Positions 26,288-35,870 of a stretch of DNA of 64,000 nucleotides are shown one piece after another. The translations under genes were made by a program, and so were the position numbers. The notes under the pieces were generated by a model. It saw only the letters and a list, made by a program, of their open reading frames with translations. It was not told where the DNA came from and did not search any database. This DNA is from an uncultured Lachnospiraceae bacterium (GTDB lineage: Bacteria > Bacillota > Clostridia > Lachnospirales > Lachnospiraceae): NCBI GenBank assembly GCA_900320345.1, contig ONRZ01000004.1, positions 25,062 through 89,061 of the forward strand, written 5' to 3'. Numbering within the stretch: the first letter of the stretch is position 1; every line of letters starts with the position of its first letter.

Positions 26288-26370
26288 GCCCTCTCCTCTT
26301 TAAACCATACTATAATACATAATACCATTTCTATCATAGATTTAAAAGAAAAAAAGCATAAAGGCGGGTA

Positions 26371-26385
26371 GTCTAAGGGATTTTT
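26371..26385 (+). repeat. Left end half-site (attL-like) of the element
   Basis: Reads GTC-TA-AGGGATTTTT on the plus strand. The right end at 37128-37142 reads GTC-AT-AGGGATTTTT on the minus strand: 13 of 15 positions match, in inverted orientation. Both junctions share the direct triplet CTA (26373-26375 and 37136-37138), a plausible crossover core. Confidence 0.65.
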
Positions 26386-26400
26386 AATCCCCAAAAGAAT

Positions 26401-26426
26401 CGGCATAGTTGGAATAACATTTCCGG

Positions 26427-26434
<8 letters not shown>
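26401..26434. terminator. Hairpin over the recombinase stop codon
   Basis: CGGCATAG (26401-26408) and CTATGCCG (26427-26434) pair perfectly; the recombinase stop lies in one arm. TTTTATTTT follows on the plus strand and ATTCTTTT on the minus strand, so it may end transcription in either direction and insulate rimM from the element. Confidence 0.55.
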
Positions 26435-28142
<1,708 letters not shown>

Positions 28143-28301
28143 TCATGACGCTATTTTCATCATTTCATCGAGATTACCCAGAATCAGCCGCTTTACCTTG
28201 TCGGCGGCTGTCTCTTTGGCACTGTCAGCAGTCACGGATTCTATGACGAAAAGAATATCGCCAATATATGTACTTGTGGTGTGAATGGCTTCAAGTTCCA
28301 T
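28143..28301 (-). CDS. TnpW-like transposon-encoded small protein
   Basis: A 52-aa protein (MELEAIHTTSTYIGDILFVIES..., then SAKETAADKVKRLIL). The pattern of a short beta-rich start followed by AKETAxxKxxRLI resembles TnpW proteins encoded beside TnpX-type recombinases in Tn4451-like elements; their role is unclear. AAGGAGGAG stands before the ATG at 28301, and a longer frame upstream is unsupported. It lies about 80 bases before the recombinase start and probably belongs to the same module. Confidence 0.65.
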   Translation of the reverse strand: MELEAIHTTSTYIGDILFVIESVTADSAKETAADKVKRLILGNLDEMMKIAS

Positions 28302-28550
28302 AAGCTCCTCCTTCCGACAAGCAAACCGCACAGCCGGTTCCTTTGTACTATTTCTGATTTGTCATTGATACATGAATGCTGTGATACCCCCAGGGGGAGG
28401 GAAAATCCCTGTGACTATATTTCTTCCGGAACGGCGGGGGAGCTTCGCACGCAAAATCGCGAAATCGAAAGTGAAATTACCCCTCAATCGGATGAAATAT
28501 AGCTATACAGAGATAAATCCCTTATAAATACTTCTTTGAAAAAGCTGAAA
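28302..28550. other. Non-coding region with inverted repeats, possible transfer-origin remnant
   Basis: About 250 bases with no convincing gene. It contains a palindromic TCGCGA inside AAAATCGCGAAATCG, the GC-rich string ACGGCGGGGGAGCTTCG, and a CCCCCAGGGGG palindrome near 28387-28397. Such GC-rich hairpins beside mobilisation genes are typical of origins of transfer in clostridial elements, and parts of the string resemble those I have seen near relaxase genes. No relaxase gene remains here. Confidence 0.35.
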
Positions 28551-29570
28551 TCAAGCGTTTTCAGATATCTTAACCGCTTTTACGGCATCGCTTCGGATCA
28601 GCTTACCATCAAAGAACTCATAGGCAAGATATCCGATATGCCCGGTGTTCAGATAAAGTTCCTTCAGTATCTGCATTGATACGGGATCCCTGTCAATGAT
28701 CCAGTAGTATGAGAAATCTCCGAAAACTACAGGCTTATTACCCAACTCGATATCAGGCATATATTCTGAAATCACGACCGGCTTTCCGAGAATCGTATAT
28801 GTAGTAGCGTTCCAAAGATAGTTTCCGACTTCATCTTTGAGCGTTCTCAGGTGCAGTGCTGTCGTATCGTTCATCAGCTATACGGCATTTTTGCGATACT
28901 TCCTGTCGGTAGAATGATATAAGGTGAGCATATCGTCATAGGTAAGAGTGGAAGCGGTAAACGCCACATCAGCTCCGCCGGTATCAGCAAGGATTCCGAC
29001 CGGTTCGTCTGCCCCAGTTCCCGTAATAAAACCTTTGTCTTCGGCGCGACCGAAATTCTTTCCAAGACGGTCGATAAGATATTTTTCGATAGAGAAGCTT
29101 GCATACCGGTTGGTTGCGTGTCCGAAATACAATTCGATATGGTTATTGGGATTCTTCTGATAAAATTCCCGAGCTAATGTGATTCTGCCTTTGGTTTCAT
29201 CCTTTATAAGTGGAAGACGGTCGTTATCACAAATACCCAAGATATGAATTCCGTTTCCGCTGGGAGAGGTTTCCGCATAGGTGTCATGCCTTTCAAGAAG
29301 AAGCTGAATAAAGCTGTCTTCAAGCGGTCTTCCGTCAATGTCAAGGAAATACATATTGTCCGGGATCTTAAAACCGATGCCGGCCACGCCGTGCTTTTCC
29401 TTTGCAGCTATCGCAGAATCATAATCCGTCCAGGTATTGCTGTAGTTATCCGAAGTGCCGGTTATGCCGCCGTTTGCAGACATCGGAACTTTGGTCTTTT
29501 TGCCGTTCTTTCCCAGTGCGTAGTTCCATAAAAACCAGATTTTCTGTTCTTTGAGCTCATCTAATGTCAT
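28551..29570 (-). pseudogene. Chimera of a primase-polymerase N terminus and a phage HK97-type capsid C terminus, with an amber codon
   Basis: One open frame of 339 codons broken by a TAG at 28878-28880. Residues 1 to about 155 resemble primase-polymerase-like N termini of integrative elements: MTLDELKEQKIWFLWNYAL, FLDIDGRPLED, ETSPSGNGIHI, NPNNHIELYFG. After NRYAS the sequence switches to a HK97-fold major capsid protein: SIEKYLIDRLGKNFGRAED, EPVGILADTGGADV, and after the amber codon LRTLKDEVGNYLW, YTILGKPVVISEYMPDI, VVFGDFSYYWIIDR. Relatives have Phe or Trp at the amber position (KNAV*LMND). The ATG at 29570 is preceded by GGAGGAGG. Function as a unit is unlikely. Confidence 0.8.
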
Positions 29571-29608
29571 TTCCCGTTTCACCTCCTCCTTTTAGATTTT
29601 GATTCTCT

Positions 29609-29785
29609 TCATTCCTTTACCGCTGTTCTAATCAGCCACTCCCTGAATGCTTCTACAGGTATCAGTATCCTTGCTCCAACCTTAATGGTTGGGAATCCGG
29701 GTTTCTTCACGAGCTCATATGCCTTCGGAAGGGATATGCCCATCTGTGCAGATAATTCCTGCACGCTCATGGTTGTTTTTTCCAT
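29609..29785 (-). CDS. Excisionase-like helix-turn-helix protein
   Basis: A 58-aa DNA-binding protein of the MerR-like excisionase type: MSVQELSAQMGISLPKAYELVK, then the wing GFPTIKVGARILIPVEAFREWL. Such proteins direct recombinases towards excision or act as small regulators in integrative elements. GGAGG precedes the ATG at 29785; the longer frame from 29845 is not preferred. Its promoter overlaps that of the divergent cargo operon. It lies 38 bases upstream of the primase/capsid chimera. Confidence 0.82.
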   Translation of the reverse strand: MEKTTMSVQELSAQMGISLPKAYELVKKPGFPTIKVGARILIPVEAFREWLIRTAVKE

Positions 29786-29829
29786 CGCTGTACCTCCAAT
29801 TGTGTTGTATGTATTTGTACAAGTTTTTA

Positions 29830-29858
29830 TTGATTTCATCGCCATTTTAGACTACAAT
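29830..29858 (+). promoter_or_regulatory. Promoter of the plus-strand defence operon
   Basis: TTGATT (29830-29835) and TACAAT (29853-29858) are 17 bases apart on the plus strand, 70 bases before the start at 29928. It overlaps the divergent promoter at 29844-29872. Confidence 0.65.
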
Positions 29859-29872
29859 GTAACCGGTGTCCA
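29844..29872 (-). promoter_or_regulatory. Promoter of the excisionase-like gene
   Basis: On the minus strand TGGACA (29867-29872) and TAAAAT (29844-29849) are 17 bases apart. The -10 boxes of this and the divergent promoter lie in each other's spacers, so the two cannot be used at the same time by two polymerases. Confidence 0.5.
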
Positions 29873-29927
29873 AAAACAGACGGTAACTCTAACGGCAACG
29901 CATAAGATGATTAATTGAGGTGTAGTA

Positions 29928-31049
29928 ATGCCACTTAACTGGAATGATGAACATATTCCATCCAAAGCAGATAAAACAACTGACATATTGGGACTTAAGG
30001 AGATTGGTGGTGTCGAGCATCTTGTATATCATCCGTTCAGATTTAAAAACTACACCTGTGATCTTGATGGTAAAGAACAGCTTGTTTACCCAGTGTGCAA
30101 GCCCGGACAGGAGCCGGAATTCCCGTCTTCTGAAGGACTCACCGGAAAGGAACTGCTGATAAGCCTCTGTAACCTTGCGAAGGTTATAGACAGTTATGAA
30201 AATAAAACGCCAAAGGAACAGCTTATACTTAAGTGGTGTATGGAGAATATGCATCCATATAGGGTAGACTTCATCTACTCCGAGCTGTCGCAGGACTTCG
30301 ATATCAATTCTGTTATGGCGGATATAGTGGAGCGTGATGGAATATTTGAGATAGAGCGGTTCATGAAGGATCTCGGAAGCTTGTATAACGCTGTCCGCTT
30401 CTATGTGGCGCTTGAAGGCTTGATCTATTCTGATGATGAAATAGCTTATAACCTCTATGCGGAAGGGCGCTATTTTGAGAGCTATAACTATTTTGAAAGT
30501 TATAAGCACTCTGCACCTGAGATTCCGGATGATGTTATGGAAGGAATTGAGTCATCCTCAAAGAATATAGTGGAGCAAATGCAGCGAGTAAATGAATATA
30601 TCGAAAAACATCCTGCGAAGCAGCCACCTGAAGGTGAATTTGATTTTTACCATAATCCGTATGACGATTATGACGAACTGCGCACGAAGCTTGTAGATTT
30701 CATCCCGGATTTCAATATGAGGCTAAAATTCAACTCTGCTACTGGCAGATTTGATTTTTCGGCTGATATCGATTCTGTGTTTGATATAGCATGGTACACG
30801 CTGGCAAGGATGATTTCAGAGGATCCGGCACTTGAAAACCGTCAGAGAGAAGAATCGAGACCGGAAGGAATCATGATCTGCTGCAGGCATTGCGGAAAGT
30901 TCCTGATCCGGCGCAGTAATCGTCAGGAATTCTGTGATTCCGAAGAATGCCAGAGAGCCAGAAACGCAAGAAAACAGATGGCATATCGGAAACGGAAGGC
31001 GAAAAACGCTTCGGAAAAGAAGCACAGACGAAAGAAAACGAATGGATAG
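29928..31049 (+). CDS. Uncharacterised protein with C-terminal zinc finger (DUF6076-like)
   Basis: A 373-aa protein I cannot assign a function. The N-terminal 300 residues are mixed helical and acidic (starting MPLNWNDEHIPSKADKTTD) with no catalytic motif that I recognise. The C terminus holds CCRHCGKFLIRRSNRQEFC followed by an acidic CQ, a four-cysteine CGNR-like zinc finger, and then a very basic tail (RKQMAYRKRKAKNASEKKHRRKK) suited to binding nucleic acid. It may belong to the group annotated DUF6076. GAGG lies seven bases before the ATG. It is first in the cargo operon, 46 bases before the methyltransferase, so a regulatory or defence accessory role is an inference only. Confidence 0.8.
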   Translation: MPLNWNDEHIPSKADKTTDILGLKEIGGVEHLVYHPFRFKNYTCDLDGKEQLVYPVCKPGQEPEFPSSEGLTGKELLISLCNLAKVIDSYENKTPKEQLILKWCMENMHPYRVDFIYSELSQDFDINSVMADIVERDGIFEIERFMKDLGSLYNAVRFYVALEGLIYSDDEIAYNLYAEGRYFESYNYFESYKHSAPEIPDDVMEGIESSSKNIVEQMQRVNEYIEKHPAKQPPEGEFDFYHNPYDDYDELRTKLVDFIPDFNMRLKFNSATGRFDFSADIDSVFDIAWYTLARMISEDPALENRQREESRPEGIMICCRHCGKFLIRRSNRQEFCDSEECQRARNARKQMAYRKRKAKNASEKKHRRKKTNG

Positions 31050-31095
31050 CAAAAGTGTCAGCAGTGATGACTCTTTTCAAGATAGGAGAAATAAT

Positions 31096-32184
31096 ATGAC
31101 AACTCATAGCGTAATAACGGCAAATAGCAATAATATGAGCGAACTTGAAAATAGCTCAATCAATCTTATAGTTACATCTCCGCCATATCCTATGATAGAA
31201 ATGTGGGATGAGATGTTTTCTGAGCAGGATCCGAGTATTAAAACATGTCTGGAAAGCGGTGATGGAATGTCTGCCTACAATAAAATGCACGAGATTCTTA
31301 ACTCCGTTTGGAAAGAATGCGATAGAGTCCTAAAGGATAACGGTTTTGTTTGTATAAACATAGGAGATGCCACTCGTACTCTGGATGGAGAATTCCAGTT
31401 ATTTTCCAATCATACCAAAATTATTGATTGTTTCCAAAGCATGGGCTACAGCGTATTGCCGGACATTCACTGGAAAAAGCAGTCTAATTCTCCCAATAAA
31501 TTTATGGGATCAGGTATGTATCCGGCAGGTGCATATGTAACTTATGAACATGAGTATATTCTGGTATTTCGCAAGGGTGGAAAGCGGGTCTTCAAAGGAA
31601 AAGAAAAAGCATTACGGCAAAAAAGCGCTTTTTTCTGGGAGGAAAGGAATATTTGGTTTTCTGATTTGTGGGATATAAAAGGAACATCTCAAACTATGAA
31701 TATTACAACAAAGGGAAGAGATCGAAATGCTTCCTTCCCTCTTGAGATACCCTATCGTCTTGTAAATATGTATTCTGCAGAGGGAGATACCGTGTTGGAT
31801 CCATTCCTGGGTTTAGGAACGACAAGCCTCGCGTGTATTCTTTCCAAGAGAAATAGTGTTGGCTACGAAATAGATCAAGATGTTGCGACTACAGCATTGG
31901 AAAACATGAATATATCTGTATGTACTGCAAACAAATTCATAGATGCCAGAGTGAAGAGACACCTTGAATTTATAAAGAGTTTACCATCTGATAAAAAGGA
32001 AAAGTGTTATCGAAATGGTCCTCATGGATTTGATGTTAAGACTCGACAGGAAACAGCCATAGAGTTTGACCAGCTAAAAAAGATTAATAGAATAGATGCT
32101 GGGTACAATTGTGAATACTCTAAACTTGAAATCAGCTCAGACCCAGAACAATTGTCATTACAATTAGCAGCGAACGCAATGTAA
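31096..32184 (+). CDS. Type II DNA methyltransferase, probably N4-cytosine, CTAG-type
   Basis: A 362-aa amino-methyltransferase of the beta order. The catalytic motif TSPPYP is at 27-32 and the SAM-binding motif DPFLGLGTTSLA comes later, near 235. SPPY rather than NPPY fits N4-cytosine enzymes such as M.MjaI and M.MthZI that modify CTAG. The presence of two MjaI-type endonucleases in the same element supports this specificity. The ATG at 31096 is chosen for AGGAGA six bases upstream; a longer frame overlaps the previous gene. It would protect host DNA. Its endonuclease partners are 3 kb away, convergent, beyond the Gabija genes. Confidence 0.85.
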   Translation: MTTHSVITANSNNMSELENSSINLIVTSPPYPMIEMWDEMFSEQDPSIKTCLESGDGMSAYNKMHEILNSVWKECDRVLKDNGFVCINIGDATRTLDGEFQLFSNHTKIIDCFQSMGYSVLPDIHWKKQSNSPNKFMGSGMYPAGAYVTYEHEYILVFRKGGKRVFKGKEKALRQKSAFFWEERNIWFSDLWDIKGTSQTMNITTKGRDRNASFPLEIPYRLVNMYSAEGDTVLDPFLGLGTTSLACILSKRNSVGYEIDQDVATTALENMNISVCTANKFIDARVKRHLEFIKSLPSDKKEKCYRNGPHGFDVKTRQETAIEFDQLKKINRIDAGYNCEYSKLEISSDPEQLSLQLAANAM

Positions 32185-32296
32185 AAAAATGAACAGGGTT
32201 TTAATGTATGCGTATTTTGCGGAGCAAAACGGTAGCAGTGTATAGCGAGTGGACTCGTGCGATTTAAATATACAAGCTAAAAGGAAGAGGATCAAA

Positions 32297-33937
32297 ATGA
32301 CAATAAACAAGATTGTTGTCCGAAATTATAAACTTCTTGAAAATGTTGTAATCAGACTCAACCCTGATGTAAATATTTTTGTCGGGGACAACGACTCCGG
32401 AAAAAGCACTATTTTGGAGGCACTCAGTATTCTCACTACGGGGAAATTGAACGGTTATGCTTTTGAGCGCCAACTGAGAGCAAACATGTTTACCAGTACT
32501 GTACGTACTAATTATATCAAGAGAATACTGCATGGCGAGGAGATTTTTCCACCTGAAATAATTTTTGAAGCGTATTATGATGGTGATCCAATTTACAAGG
32601 GATCTAATAATACTCTTTCAGAGCCAGAAGCTATAGGCATCAACATTACCGTTCACATTGCGGAAAAGAATACAGAATTGTACAAGCAAATGGTTAAGAA
32701 CGGCGATATTCTGGATATACCGATAGAACTCTATACAGTAGATTACCATTATTTCAATGGCGAACCCTTTACATTTACCTACAGATATAGCCCTTTCAAA
32801 AGTGTGTTTATCGATACTACACGAAGGAATTATGGCGGGCTGGTCGATCATTTTGTTTCTGACAGCATTTCGGACACACTAACTGCCGACCAGATAAGAG
32901 ATCTTTCGATCGCTTACGGTGTTAGCAGAAGAAGTTTTCATGACAACGAAACAATCAGGCAACTGAATGAGACGGTTCGGCAGAAAGCTGTTGTAAAGGG
33001 ACGTGAGGTATCTCTGGATCTTCGCGAAGATGATCCGGAGGCATGGAAACGACAAATGTCGGTTGTTGTGGATACTATTCCCTTTGAGCTTATTGGATTT
33101 GGCACGCAGAACATAATCAAGATAGAACTGGCGTTGCGTAATGCGGATGAACAAGCGGATTTAGTACTTATGGAAGAGCCAGAGAATAATCTTTCCTTCT
33201 CGAATATGGCTATACTTATAAACCATATTACCCAATCAAAGGGAAAGCAGGTTTTCATATCTACACATAGTAGCTATATTGCAAATAAGCTCAGTCTGAG
33301 TAAAGTAATTCTTGTTCGAGCTGGTGTAGTGAGCCCATACTCCGCACTTCCCGATGATACAAAGAAATACTTCGTGAAGCTCCCTGGTTATGATACGCTT
33401 CGTTTTATCCTTTCATCCAAAGTTATTCTTGTAGAAGGCCCAACTGATGAGCTTATCATCCAAAGAGCGTACTTTGACAAACACGGAAAACTACCTTCAG
33501 AAGATGGTATTGATATTATTACCGTTGACTCCTTGGCATTTAAGCGCTATTTGGATATTGCTGTCCTGATGGAGAAGCCAGTTGTAATCGTTACTGATAA
33601 TGATAAGAATATTGAAAAAAATATAAAAGAAAAATATAGAAATTACCAACATCCGTTCTTTAGATTCTATTACGAGCAAGATGAATCTTTGAATACTATT
33701 GAACCGAGTGTTCTGGCTGCAAATTTGGATGAGGCTGGACAACCGACAGAAATATTCAAGAAGGCAATTTCCTCGAGCGACTCTATGATGAATAGAGGTT
33801 GGCAAGGTGTGTTGGATTTTATGTCTGCTCCAGCGAATAAAAGCGAATGGGCTTACCGAGTGTTTGAAGCAGAAGAAAAGATTAACTATCCGGAGTACAT
33901 AACAAATGTCATCAAGTATTTTGAACAACACAGCTAA
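32297..33937 (+). CDS. gajA: GajA-like OLD-family ATPase/endonuclease (Gabija)
   Basis: A 546-aa ABC-type ATPase fused to a Toprim nuclease. Walker A GDNDSGKST is at 30-38 and Walker B VLMEEPENNLS near 290-300, followed by the FISTHSSY switch. The Toprim acidic residues are E380 and D384 in VEGPTDE and D434/D436 in VTDND. Size and order match GajA of Gabija, a sequence-specific nicking enzyme held in check by nucleotides until phage infection depletes them. The ATG at 32297 follows GAGG; a GTG 48 bases earlier is less likely. It overlaps the helicase gene by 32 bases, as the two usually work as one complex. Confidence 0.87.
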   Translation: MTINKIVVRNYKLLENVVIRLNPDVNIFVGDNDSGKSTILEALSILTTGKLNGYAFERQLRANMFTSTVRTNYIKRILHGEEIFPPEIIFEAYYDGDPIYKGSNNTLSEPEAIGINITVHIAEKNTELYKQMVKNGDILDIPIELYTVDYHYFNGEPFTFTYRYSPFKSVFIDTTRRNYGGLVDHFVSDSISDTLTADQIRDLSIAYGVSRRSFHDNETIRQLNETVRQKAVVKGREVSLDLREDDPEAWKRQMSVVVDTIPFELIGFGTQNIIKIELALRNADEQADLVLMEEPENNLSFSNMAILINHITQSKGKQVFISTHSSYIANKLSLSKVILVRAGVVSPYSALPDDTKKYFVKLPGYDTLRFILSSKVILVEGPTDELIIQRAYFDKHGKLPSEDGIDIITVDSLAFKRYLDIAVLMEKPVVIVTDNDKNIEKNIKEKYRNYQHPFFRFYYEQDESLNTIEPSVLAANLDEAGQPTEIFKKAISSSDSMMNRGWQGVLDFMSAPANKSEWAYRVFEAEEKINYPEYITNVIKYFEQHS

Positions 33938-35066
33938 GATGTCGGCTGCTGGTTCTGGAAAGACATGGGATATATGCCATGACGCATTACAAGCAGTTAA
34001 GAACAGCAATAAAAGGGCTTTGATTCTATCCTTTACTAACCGAAGCATAGAGTCGGCCAGAAACGAAATCAGAAAGCAGAACGGAAGTGTTCTCCACCCA
34101 CAAATTGTGGCAAAAACATGGTATAGATTCTTACTTTCTGATATGATTAAGCCTTACCAGACGGGTATAACCAACGGGAGAATAAATCATATAAAGTCAG
34201 TGGATTTCTCAGAGCAATTTGGGCAAGTGAATAGAAATAAAGCTGGAAGTTATGCACGCTATATCACTTCAGGAAAGAATGTCAGATCAAATCAGGCATC
34301 GGAATTAGCAGTACTTCTCAATAGGCTTAGTAGCGGGATGAGCATAAAGCGCTTGGAGGGAATCTACAGTAATATCTACTTTGACGAGATTCAAGATTTG
34401 GTTGGTTACGATATAGACCTTTTACGGTTGCTTATGGAATCAAAAATTGCCATCACGTGTTGCGGGGATAGCAAACAAGCAACATTCACAACACATGTGG
34501 CAAAAAAGAATAAGAAACAGGCAGGGAAAAATATCTGGGTGTTCTTTAGTGAACTTGAAACCGAGGGTCTTGTGCAAATTGAACGAAAACTTGCCAGTCG
34601 AAGATTCAATCGTGATATCTGCTGCTTTGCTAATGCAGTATATCCTATTGGAGATGCAATAACGACAATCATGGAGGATGTCACCGAACATGACGGTGTG
34701 TTCTTGATTGATGAGGTTGATGCAGATATTTATAGTGAATACTTTTGCCCACAGATTCTTCGATTTGATGCTCACACAAAAATAGTCAAGTCATGTCTTA
34801 ACTTTGGTGCCTGCAAAGGTGAGACTTTTGATAGAGTTCTTATATATCCGAATGGGAAGCTAAGTGACTTTATTTTGAAAGACAAGGCTTTAGACCATCC
34901 AGAGAAATATTATGTGGGTGTAACTCGACCGAGATACAGTATAGCGTTTGCGATGAAAAAACTTCCTGCTCAATTAAGTAGATATGAAGAGGTAGTAATC
35001 TCAATTGCGGGAAATGAAATAAGAGCGTTGAAATATCAAGGTATTACATTTCCGGTTGCACACTGA
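33906..35066 (+). CDS. gajB: GajB-like UvrD-family helicase (Gabija)
   Basis: A 386-aa superfamily 1 helicase with all main motifs: Walker A SAAGSGKT (13-20), motif Ia LSFTNRS, motif II DEIQD (160-164), motif III GDSKQ (187-191), motif V CKGETFDRVLI and motif VI YVGVTRPR. Paired behind an OLD nuclease this defines Gabija. It is shorter than typical GajB (about 490 aa), lacking some insertions, but no catalytic motif is missing. The start inside gajA (33906) keeps the first beta strand before the P-loop and has GGAG ten bases upstream; a second ATG at 33939 would lose it. In Gabija, GajB senses DNA ends and activates GajA. Confidence 0.85.
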   Translation: MSSSILNNTAKMSAAGSGKTWDICHDALQAVKNSNKRALILSFTNRSIESARNEIRKQNGSVLHPQIVAKTWYRFLLSDMIKPYQTGITNGRINHIKSVDFSEQFGQVNRNKAGSYARYITSGKNVRSNQASELAVLLNRLSSGMSIKRLEGIYSNIYFDEIQDLVGYDIDLLRLLMESKIAITCCGDSKQATFTTHVAKKNKKQAGKNIWVFFSELETEGLVQIERKLASRRFNRDICCFANAVYPIGDAITTIMEDVTEHDGVFLIDEVDADIYSEYFCPQILRFDAHTKIVKSCLNFGACKGETFDRVLIYPNGKLSDFILKDKALDHPEKYYVGVTRPRYSIAFAMKKLPAQLSRYEEVVISIAGNEIRALKYQGITFPVAH

Positions 35067-35263
35067 TTAGCGTCGATAACGGGGGCAAGTTGCCGCGAAA
35101 GCCTTTTTGTATATTCGCAATGAAATGCGTCGGCATCTACCATCAAGACCTGAAAAATGCGCATACTTATGCGTCATATTATCTATAAGCATCGTTATCG
35201 GAATTATAATGTACTACAAGTACTTACAGCACTTGCCAAATATGATGCTCATAAATAGAAAAA

Positions 35264-35863
35264 TCAATAAGCGTCTTCTTCTATCTCAATCTCTAACCCA
35301 TCAGATGTTTTCACATAATATACCATTTTAACTGGGATCTTTTCTTGTAATTGTACCATGTTCTTATAAGAAACTGGTTTCACAGAATAAGCGGTCTCTC
35401 CAACGTACCCATCTATTCCCTTGGATTCTTCTTCTGGCGTTGCTAATCTATATGACATTTTAGATAATTTAGCAAGGTATGCCAAAATGGTTTTCTGGTG
35501 ATAAAGTCCGTAATATGTTTTATCAATTATTAGATCCTCAACATATTGTCCGACTAAATCCTTGTCTACTTTTGAAACAGCATTGATCATTTGTTGCAAT
35601 TTGGCATATGCCTTATCTGTAGCTTCCGCAACAGCATCTGGATACTTGTCTAAATACCACTTTTTCCACGCTTCCAATGATTTGTCATCGGATTCTTCAA
35701 GGAATTGTTGAAACAACTGGGACATATTGCCTACATTCTCCTTACGAGTCGCATGCGAATATCTGTTACTATAATTCATGAAATCACTCGTATATGTAGG
35801 ATATTCCGTTTTTGGACGTCCATTTAGTTTATCAATGGATTTGTTTGGAATTCTCTTTTTCAT
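35264..35863 (-). CDS. MjaI-family restriction endonuclease, copy 2
   Basis: A 199-aa protein parallel to copy 1. Conserved stretches are YPTYTSDFMN, ENVGNMSQL, EAWKKWYLDKYPDAVAEATDK and the C-terminal core ATPEEESKGIDGYVG, YSVKP. The Asp and Lys of a PD-(D/E)xK-like site could be D151 and K162, at the same residue numbers as in copy 1. MjaI cuts CTAG. The N-terminal TRPKVVG of copy 1 is TRKENVG here, so specificity or dimer surface may differ. It follows copy 1 by seven bases. It could be a second nuclease, a heterodimer partner or an inactive decoy. Confidence 0.8.
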   Translation of the reverse strand: MKKRIPNKSIDKLNGRPKTEYPTYTSDFMNYSNRYSHATRKENVGNMSQLFQQFLEESDDKSLEAWKKWYLDKYPDAVAEATDKAYAKLQQMINAVSKVDKDLVGQYVEDLIIDKTYYGLYHQKTILAYLAKLSKMSYRLATPEEESKGIDGYVGETAYSVKPVSYKNMVQLQEKIPVKMVYYVKTSDGLEIEIEEDAY

Positions 35864-35870
35864 TTCATTC

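Noticed and set aside
28878-29570. A complete primase gene
   Set aside because: Only the N-terminal third of such proteins is present; the rest of the frame is capsid-like.
29889-30509. Minus-strand frame of 206 codons
   Set aside because: Antisense to the zinc-finger gene, with Ile/Phe/Tyr-rich translation typical of a shadow frame.
31042-31095. Earlier methyltransferase start overlapping the zinc-finger gene
   Set aside because: The ATG at 31042 has no proper ribosome site, while 31096 has AGGAGA and begins at the homologous region.
35107-35331. Possible 74-aa membrane peptide after gajB
   Set aside because: One hydrophobic stretch but no ribosome site, and it runs into the opposite-strand endonuclease gene. 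The 197-base gap shows only a weak hairpin and no convincing gene.
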